From positions 3,224,001 to 3,288,000 of the forward strand of contig NZ_QPES01000001.1 in assembly GCF_009455685.1 (NCBI RefSeq): a stretch of 64,000 nt of DNA, written 5' to 3'. The DNA comes from Paraburkholderia hayleyella (GTDB taxonomy: Bacteria; Pseudomonadota; Gammaproteobacteria; Burkholderiales; Burkholderiaceae). Position 1 is the stretch's first letter, and every line of letters begins with the position of its first letter. The notes beneath the pieces are model-generated. The model ran no database searches. It was not told the DNA's origin and was given only the letters and a program-made list of their open reading frames with translations. Shown here piece by piece: positions 58,357 through 64,000 of the stretch. Made by a program: the position numbers and the translations under genes.

Positions 58357-61300
58357 TTACCAATTTCGCGCCCTGGGCGGAGAGTTATCTGGCAGTTCTC
58401 CAAATTCTTTGATGGAGTAGTATTTGTACAGTTTTCCTAGCGGGTTAATGTCGGACACTCCATTAATTTTGTTTCTGGCCGTACCTCCAACACTCTGGGC
58501 TCCGCCGTGGAAGTCGATAAGCTGCTGCTCTCGGCCTCGGATGGCATCTCTGTTCACTGAAAAATTGTCCAGCACTGGGGGCGCGAAGCCTTCAGCATTT
58601 AGATGCCCTTGCTGCAGCCCCCGCCTATGTACCAGCACATTGGGGTCTCCATATCCCGACGTTCGCCCGCAATAGACTTGGCCTGTCACTGGATGCGTTC
58701 GTGTGTAAGTTGCATGGAGATAAGGCAGACGATTAGGTGTATCACCTGTCAACAGGAGTGGCAATAGCAGTCCTATTGGCTTCACAGATGGTACGGGTAC
58801 GACTTTGGGTAGCGAAATCGGAGCTGGAACCGCTACTGCGCCACTTAACCCCAGTGGATCCACCCACCCCACTGGATTCGGGGCAAACTGATAGAGACTT
58901 AACCCACCCGCATAGCCAATCGGGTCCTTGCTAACAAACCTTCCCACCTCCGGATCGTAATATCGATAGCGATTGTAGTGCAGCCCCGTCTCGTGGTCAT
59001 GGTATTGCCCCTGGAAACGGATGGGGTTAGATGCCTTGCCCGCCGCTTTTCGAATGGCCTCTTGCGCAACACCCCAGGCGCGGTACTGCGCGCCCCAGAC
59101 AATCTCCCCCTGTTCGTCGGTCAGCTCCATCGGCGTGCCGAGGTGGTCGCACTGATACCAGGCCAGACTGTCGATCGCTGGCGCAGGCGGCGGGGGAAAG
59201 AATAGCGGGTCTTCGTCCTGCCGGTAGTAGTCGCCGTATACCGGCTGGCCAATCAGCGCGATAGCTTCCTCACGCACCGCCTGCGCCAGCGGCACGAAAC
59301 TGCCCGGCTCGTAGACATAATGCGTGGTGCGTGCACCCAGACCGTCCTCGTCGGCAATCTTGCTCTCCCATGCCAGGGCGTCGCCATCCCAGCCGTAAAG
59401 CGTGAAGCCGCATTGCAGCTCGCGGTTGTGCTTGACGCGCTCGGCGCGGTTCCAGTGCGGCCCCGCCTCACGGTGCTCCGGGTAGTGTGCCTGGCTGTGC
59501 TTGGACAGCCGGCGCCCAAGGGCATCGTAGGTGTAATCGACGGCCAGACGCTCGTCTTCGTAGCGGGTCAGCCGGTCGAACAGGTCCCAGGTGTAGCGGC
59601 TTGCTTCGCCGTTACGCCAGCGCTGGGTCAGGTTGCCGCGCGCGTCGTACTGGTAGTGCGTGCCCGCGTACTGTTTGAGCAGGTTGTCCAGCGCCTTCGG
59701 CCGTGGCAGGTGCTCGCGATCGGCCTCGCGCTGTTCCTGCGGGTCGATGAGGTTGCTGGCAGGGTCGAAGGCGAAGGTCTCCAGACCGAGGCGGCTCTGC
59801 GCCTCCAGCAGCCGGCCCACCGGGTCGTAGCGGTAGGCCAGCTGGCCGCGGCGGGTATCGTTGATGTCGGTGAGCTGACCGCTGGCGTCGTAACGGTAGC
59901 TGCGCACCAGCAGGCGGTCGCCGCCGGCAGTCTGTCCGGGTCGGCCTTTGGCCTCGTGGGCCAGCACCTGCTCGCTCAGGCGGCCCAGGGCGTCCCACTT
60001 CTGGGTCTGCAGCAGGCGGTTGCCTTGCAGGCGCGCCACCTCGCGGTGCAGGTCGTCGCGCTCGTAGCCGATCAGCTCACGGTCGTCCAGCTGCAGAGCC
60101 AGCAGGTGGCCACTGCCGTAGGTCAGCCAGCTGACCCGGTGGCCATCCGGACGCACGGTGGCGATGCGCTGGTTGAGCGCGTCGTACTCGTGCTGCCACA
60201 CCGCAACCAGCGGTCTGCCGAGTCGGGTGTAGTGCTGGTGCTCGCGCACCAGGTTGCCGGCCGGGTCGTGGAACCACTGTAGGCAGCTATCAGCGTTCAT
60301 GGCCAGAGCCAGGTTGCCATTGCCGTCGTAGGCGAAGGTTTCCACTTGCCAGTCGCGCTCGTTCGGCGGGCTGTCGCCGGTCTGCAGGGCGGCGCGGCGT
60401 TCGCTGAGCCGGCCCATGGGGTCGAAGGTGAACGCGGTGATACGCTGGCCGTCGACGGCGCGCGCCAGGCGGCCGGTTTCTTCTTCGTACTGGTAGCGAG
60501 TGGTGGCGCCGTCAAAACCCGTTTCGGAAAGCAGGCGACCTACCGGATCGTAGACGAATTCGGCCTCGAGGCCGTTCTCATTGCGCAGGGCGGTAAGCTG
60601 GCCGAGCTTATCCCATTGATAGCGCAGGGATTGGCCGGCGGCATCCACCCGCTTGGCCAGTAGCCCGGCGATCGAATAATCCCAGGTGGTGACCCTGCCC
60701 AGCGCGTCCACATGCCCGAGCAGCCGACCTTCGGCATCGCGTTCGAACTTTTCTTCGCTGCCGTCTGAATAGGTAACAGTTACAAGATTACCGGCTTCAT
60801 GGCGGTAGCGGAGGACCTGGCCCGTCGCATTCCTGGTGAGTGTCAGCCTACCCCGTTCGTCGTACTCCCATTCGCTGGACTTGCCAGAGCAATCTGTATA
60901 CCGGATGAGCTGCCCCCCGGTGTTGTACGCCAGTTGCTTCTGTTTGCCGCTGGCATCGGTAATGGTGACGGGCATGCCCATCAAGTTGTAGGTGTACTCG
61001 GTCTTGTTGCCCAGCGGGTCTATGGCTTCGGTGAGACGGCCGCGGGTGTCGTAGTCGCGCAACCAGAGGCCACTCTCTGCATCGCTGATCTTGATGAGTT
61101 GGTTCCTGGTGTCCCAGGCATAGTGGACGGTAGTATCGTCGGCACGGATATGTTCGAGCAGATTACCGCTCTCATCGTAAGCGTAGCGATCTTTGCTGCC
61201 GTCGGGATGAATGTGGTGAACGACATTCTTGGCAGCATCGCGGAAAAACCACTCGGAACGCTTGTCCGGGTGAATGATGCGATAGGTGTAACCGAGGCTG

Positions 61301-63180
61301 TCGTAGTAGTGCCTGGTTTCCTGGCCGTGGGCATCGGTGACGTAGACCAGGCGGAGGTTCGCGTCCCACCTGAGCTGAGTATCAAAACTTCCATCGTCGG
61401 CCCACTCGCGCACGGCACGAGCATTCGGGGCGTCGCCCTGCCACTCCAGGTTCATGCCGCGCCCGGTGCGGTCCGTATAGCGGGTGATCAGGTGATGTTG
61501 ATACTGGTAGGTCCAGACGGCAGTGTTTTCGTCTTGAGCCAGGGTGAGATCACTTGCGTCGTCATAGTGGTACAAACACAAGCGTCGCTCATGTTCGCCC
61601 ATCAACCAGAGGCCAATAATGCGACCATGCTCATCCACATCGGTGCGCAAGTGCAAATGTAGCTGGCTTGCGTCATCCTGGTAGGTCACGAGGTCGGATA
61701 GCACCGCTCGCTGACCGACTCGGTGATCGTACCCCAGCAGTAGGCCAGCGCCACCACGCAGTTCTATCTGAACAAGCAGGAACTGGTTACCGTGGCGCTG
61801 GTATGTTTCAATGCGTTCGACGCCCCGATGTAGCTGTAGCCCTTCATCGCTACTGCGAACCAAGGTGAGATCTTCAATGTGATCGGCATGGGACATGCCT
61901 ACTTTTGGTAGCGGATAGCTCAGACTGCGCCCATCGGCACCGTGATAACGCAGCCCCGTGCCGACGATATCGAAACGTGTGGTGTACGGGGTGATCCAGC
62001 GAGCACCTAGCTCTCCGTCATCGCAGGAACTCAGACTGGAGCGGTAAGTGCGCGTCCAGCTGATGGGGAAAGGACCGCTCAGTACAAAGTCTGTTTGACT
62101 AAGCGCTTCACTCCCGGTGGCAAAGCTGATGCTGCCACCGGTGCCTGTTGGTGCTCCGCTCTTGCAAGCGTTAGGGTCTTGTTTGGCGGGGCGTTCTTCT
62201 ACGCGCGCTTCTAGCGCCTCGCCCGAGCGGATATTTCCTCCCACGTTCGTAGTGTCGGGCTTGATGTTGGTGGCCAGACTCCTGAATAGCCCTGGTGCTT
62301 CAATCGATCTAAGCAGCCCGGCGGTAATCCAGCCTACACTCCCTTCCATAGAGGGATTGGCTTGCGCGCGCACCTGGCTGGCTAGCAGTGCGCCGAACTG
62401 GCGCAATACCTGGGCGTTTTCGGTGAGCTTCGCACGCGACTCATGGGTGTGAATGTGAGGTGGTGGATTCTGCGGTTCTGTTCTCACATGGCGCCGAAAC
62501 TGAACTGCTGCGTCATAGAGACTGGAAAACAATTCGGAGGGATCACGCCACGCCGTATCCCCCGCTCCGCTTTGGCCAGGCGCTATAACGCCTGGGACCG
62601 TCGTCTTAGCCAGAACGTCGAGACCACCAGCGATATCCAGTATTAGGCTTTCCCCGAAGGTGGCAGCCTCATCCAGCAGACTTGGGAGCCTTTGCTGGGT
62701 CTGCTGTACGAAATTCTCCAATTCTCCTCGAATGCTGCTGTTTAGATTGAGGGTCAGGGTGTTGAGCAGCGCTTCCCCAACCAGTGCATTTCCGTTGTTT
62801 AGGAGTTCCTGCCGAGCTAGAAACAAGGTGGGTCGCAGCAACATCCGAGCAGCAGCGGTAGCTGGGCCGGGCATCATCCCGATCAAATTGATGCTTGCTA
62901 TAGCCCAATCAGAAACACTGCGATCCTCATGCGTGGTGAGGGTGACAACATCGCCCAGCAGATCGGCCAAGTTGAGGATGTTTCGAACAGCTGGAAGATG
63001 GCCTGCAACGGCGCGCAGGCTATTTAACCCCACCGTTCCATCGCTGATCTGGCTAAGCCAGTGGTCAAATGCACTGATCGTCAGAGCTACGTCACCCAGT
63101 TCGATCTGGTTGAGCGGCGCTACTGTGATTGAACGTCGGGAAGGTAAGCCAACGGAGGAAGTGGGGGGATGGTCTGCCAT
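58357..63180 (-). CDS. Rhs polymorphic toxin with a GIY-YIG-like nuclease tip
   Basis: A 1607-residue Rhs protein. The start is ATG 63180 with GGAG before it; a GTG at 63243 is also open. About residues 1-340 are a helical N-terminal region without a recognised PAAR domain. A DUF6531-like entry (GSISFATGSEALSQTDFVLSG) is followed by many YD repeats that build the Rhs cage, and the core ends with DPIG, 18 residues, DPLGL, the self-cleavage pattern. The 162-residue tip (58360-58845) has Y47, VYCGRT (57-62), GREQ with E106, and NKIN/NP (125-135, tip numbering), which fits a GIY-YIG/URI nuclease. Delivery by type VI secretion is inferred from family. Confidence 0.9.
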   Translation of the reverse strand: MADHPPTSSVGLPSRRSITVAPLNQIELGDVALTISAFDHWLSQISDGTVGLNSLRAVAGHLPAVRNILNLADLLGDVVTLTTHEDRSVSDWAIASINLIGMMPGPATAAARMLLRPTLFLARQELLNNGNALVGEALLNTLTLNLNSSIRGELENFVQQTQQRLPSLLDEAATFGESLILDIAGGLDVLAKTTVPGVIAPGQSGAGDTAWRDPSELFSSLYDAAVQFRRHVRTEPQNPPPHIHTHESRAKLTENAQVLRQFGALLASQVRAQANPSMEGSVGWITAGLLRSIEAPGLFRSLATNIKPDTTNVGGNIRSGEALEARVEERPAKQDPNACKSGAPTGTGGSISFATGSEALSQTDFVLSGPFPISWTRTYRSSLSSCDDGELGARWITPYTTRFDIVGTGLRYHGADGRSLSYPLPKVGMSHADHIEDLTLVRSSDEGLQLHRGVERIETYQRHGNQFLLVQIELRGGAGLLLGYDHRVGQRAVLSDLVTYQDDASQLHLHLRTDVDEHGRIIGLWLMGEHERRLCLYHYDDASDLTLAQDENTAVWTYQYQHHLITRYTDRTGRGMNLEWQGDAPNARAVREWADDGSFDTQLRWDANLRLVYVTDAHGQETRHYYDSLGYTYRIIHPDKRSEWFFRDAAKNVVHHIHPDGSKDRYAYDESGNLLEHIRADDTTVHYAWDTRNQLIKISDAESGLWLRDYDTRGRLTEAIDPLGNKTEYTYNLMGMPVTITDASGKQKQLAYNTGGQLIRYTDCSGKSSEWEYDERGRLTLTRNATGQVLRYRHEAGNLVTVTYSDGSEEKFERDAEGRLLGHVDALGRVTTWDYSIAGLLAKRVDAAGQSLRYQWDKLGQLTALRNENGLEAEFVYDPVGRLLSETGFDGATTRYQYEEETGRLARAVDGQRITAFTFDPMGRLSERRAALQTGDSPPNERDWQVETFAYDGNGNLALAMNADSCLQWFHDPAGNLVREHQHYTRLGRPLVAVWQHEYDALNQRIATVRPDGHRVSWLTYGSGHLLALQLDDRELIGYERDDLHREVARLQGNRLLQTQKWDALGRLSEQVLAHEAKGRPGQTAGGDRLLVRSYRYDASGQLTDINDTRRGQLAYRYDPVGRLLEAQSRLGLETFAFDPASNLIDPQEQREADREHLPRPKALDNLLKQYAGTHYQYDARGNLTQRWRNGEASRYTWDLFDRLTRYEDERLAVDYTYDALGRRLSKHSQAHYPEHREAGPHWNRAERVKHNRELQCGFTLYGWDGDALAWESKIADEDGLGARTTHYVYEPGSFVPLAQAVREEAIALIGQPVYGDYYRQDEDPLFFPPPPAPAIDSLAWYQCDHLGTPMELTDEQGEIVWGAQYRAWGVAQEAIRKAAGKASNPIRFQGQYHDHETGLHYNRYRYYDPEVGRFVSKDPIGYAGGLSLYQFAPNPVGWVDPLGLSGAVAVPAPISLPKVVPVPSVKPIGLLLPLLLTGDTPNRLPYLHATYTRTHPVTGQVYCGRTSGYGDPNVLVHRRGLQQGHLNAEGFAPPVLDNFSVNRDAIRGREQQLIDFHGGAQSVGGTARNKINGVSDINPLGKLYKYYSIKEFGELPDNSPPRARNW
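58861..59734 (-). repeat. Rhs core direct repeat, copy 1 (within the intact gene)
   Basis: This part of the intact rhs gene, just before the toxin tip, is the parent of copies 2 and 3. Same-orientation copies downstream allow homologous exchange of the toxin tip. Confidence 0.9.
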
Positions 63181-63547
63181 AGGTGCTCCAAGGGGCTGAA
63201 CACCTACGGTTGCTGCCGCTACTCCAAGGCTAGTGGCAGGCACTCAGCAGATACAGGCGTCTGCGGAACAACTTGGACGCCTTTGGGAGGCCATACTCGT
63301 TCGTCCGGCACCACCCTGTAAATACGGATTGATCTGATAAATTCGAAGATAAATCCTATTTCTCAGAAGCCTGAGAGTCACAAGCGCCTCGCACTATCAG
63401 CACTTAATCGCTTGCAACAACGCTGTGTACCATTTCGACATAGGGTCCGCGCCTGAACAGTTTCACGAAGGTAGGCCACGCCGTGGCGCCGAGCAGATAG
63501 CCTTAGCTATCTGCTGTATGGCCTGTCGGCTTCAAACCCGTGACACA
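63181..63547. other. Region upstream of the rhs gene
   Basis: About 370 bases between the rhs start and the integrase remnant. It contains the alternative rhs N-terminus (63181-63243) and presumably its promoter. I see no tRNA and no clear attachment site. Confidence 0.4.
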
Positions 63548-64000
63548 TCAAGACCTGACGCAGGCGAGAGAGAGTCGATGACATCGGCCCACATTTGCAA
63601 CATGGCCTTGCGTTGTTCTGCGTATACGGCACGGTTATAGACTCCACGCACTCCGCCGATACTGCGATCAGTGCCTTCTCGACTACATCTGATGTCCACC
63701 CTTGTTCATTCAGGAGGGTGAATGCAGTCCGGTGCAAATCGTGGATAGTGAATGTCGGAATCTCCTGCCCTTGCAAAGCGACCTTGAGCGCTTTGCTCAG
63801 TGCATTTTGTGCGCAAATGGCTTCGTCAGAGAGCCCCGACCTGGCAGGACCTATTCGCTGTTCCCTGCCAATACCAGCAATTCCTTGAAGGGCATCATGG
63901 CCTGACTCGACAAGTAGACGATGTGTGGTTTCCCGGTCTTTGAGTTCTCTTCAGGGATATGCCATTCCGCCTCTTCGAGGTGCCGGTCTTTGCGCCTGGC
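63548..64000 (-). pseudogene. Decayed P4-type integrase, C-terminal part, running off the window
   Basis: Read from the window edge, the minus strand encodes EENSKTGKPHIVYLSSQAM. It then passes a stop, and after a frame change continues ALSKALKVALQGQEIPTFTIHDLHRT and LLNEQGWTSDVVEKAL. After another frame change it reads GVRGVYNRAVYAEQRKAMLQ and WADVID before a stop at 63548. The catalytic arginine (HDLHRT) and tyrosine (GVYNR) regions of a tyrosine recombinase are recognisable. At least one stop and two frameshifts make it inactive. It marks the right edge of the accessory region. Confidence 0.85.

Noticed and set aside
59320..60282. A 320-codon plus-strand frame inside rhs
   Set aside because: Long antisense frames are common over the repetitive Rhs core; it has no ribosome-binding site and no family resemblance.
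63420..63560. A tRNA or attachment site near the right-hand integrase
   Set aside because: GGCTTCAAACCCGTGA resembles a T-loop only loosely and no cloverleaf could be folded around it.

Overview
The window looks like chromosomal DNA of a betaproteobacterium in the family Burkholderiaceae (Burkholderia sensu lato). The basis is the GC-rich coding, the family-typical gene set (PhaM, DUF3567, DUF1840 and DUF2917 proteins, AceK, a GTP-type PEP carboxykinase) and a methionine synthase split over two genes. Species cannot be named from sequence alone.

Positions 1-49,350 are mostly core metabolism. There is a cut-off hydroxyacid dehydrogenase, pckG, lipA-lipB, a divergent LysR/DUF2917 pair, a DUF493 protein and a DacA-type carboxypeptidase. 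A long minus-strand run encodes an MCE/Mla-type lipid ABC transporter, a VanZ protein, a ferredoxin-like protein and a hydrolase. Then come birA-coaX, the heptose-phosphate adenylyltransferase, a di-iron protein, a patatin, PhaM, an FAH/IclR pair, split metH, argS-SPOR-dsbA, an orphan peptide-binding protein, MerR-aceK, a beta carbonic anhydrase, a thiolase/SDR/acyl-CoA dehydrogenase run, gshA and the ada-alkA repair operon. An AT-rich ankyrin-like gene at 44.4 kb is the first foreign-looking item.

Positions 49,400-49,670 hold a striking non-coding locus. Six in-phase 11-bp repeats with a GTCAY core read like a PhoB (Pho box) array. They are followed by a sigma70-like promoter and a very short transcription unit that carries TCTCCTCC twice (anti-Shine-Dalgarno) and ends in a strong intrinsic terminator. 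I read this as a phosphate-controlled small RNA of the toxic anti-SD type.

Positions 50.5-64 kb form an accessory island of contact-dependent competition genes, nearly all on the minus strand. It contains (a) a PAAR protein, a candidate peptidoglycan-acting enzyme with an H-x4-S-x-G-C motif, and a signal-peptide immunity candidate; (b) a large intact Rhs protein with a GIY-YIG-like nuclease tip and a candidate immunity gene; (c) a displaced Rhs C-terminal toxin with a membrane immunity candidate; (d) a third, tipless Rhs core copy. The Rhs core copies are almost identical direct repeats. Three decayed integrase genes lie at the edges and at one internal junction. No VgrG, Eag chaperone or secretion-apparatus gene is visible here, so delivery must depend on genes elsewhere. 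No tRNA, rRNA or CRISPR array was recognised.
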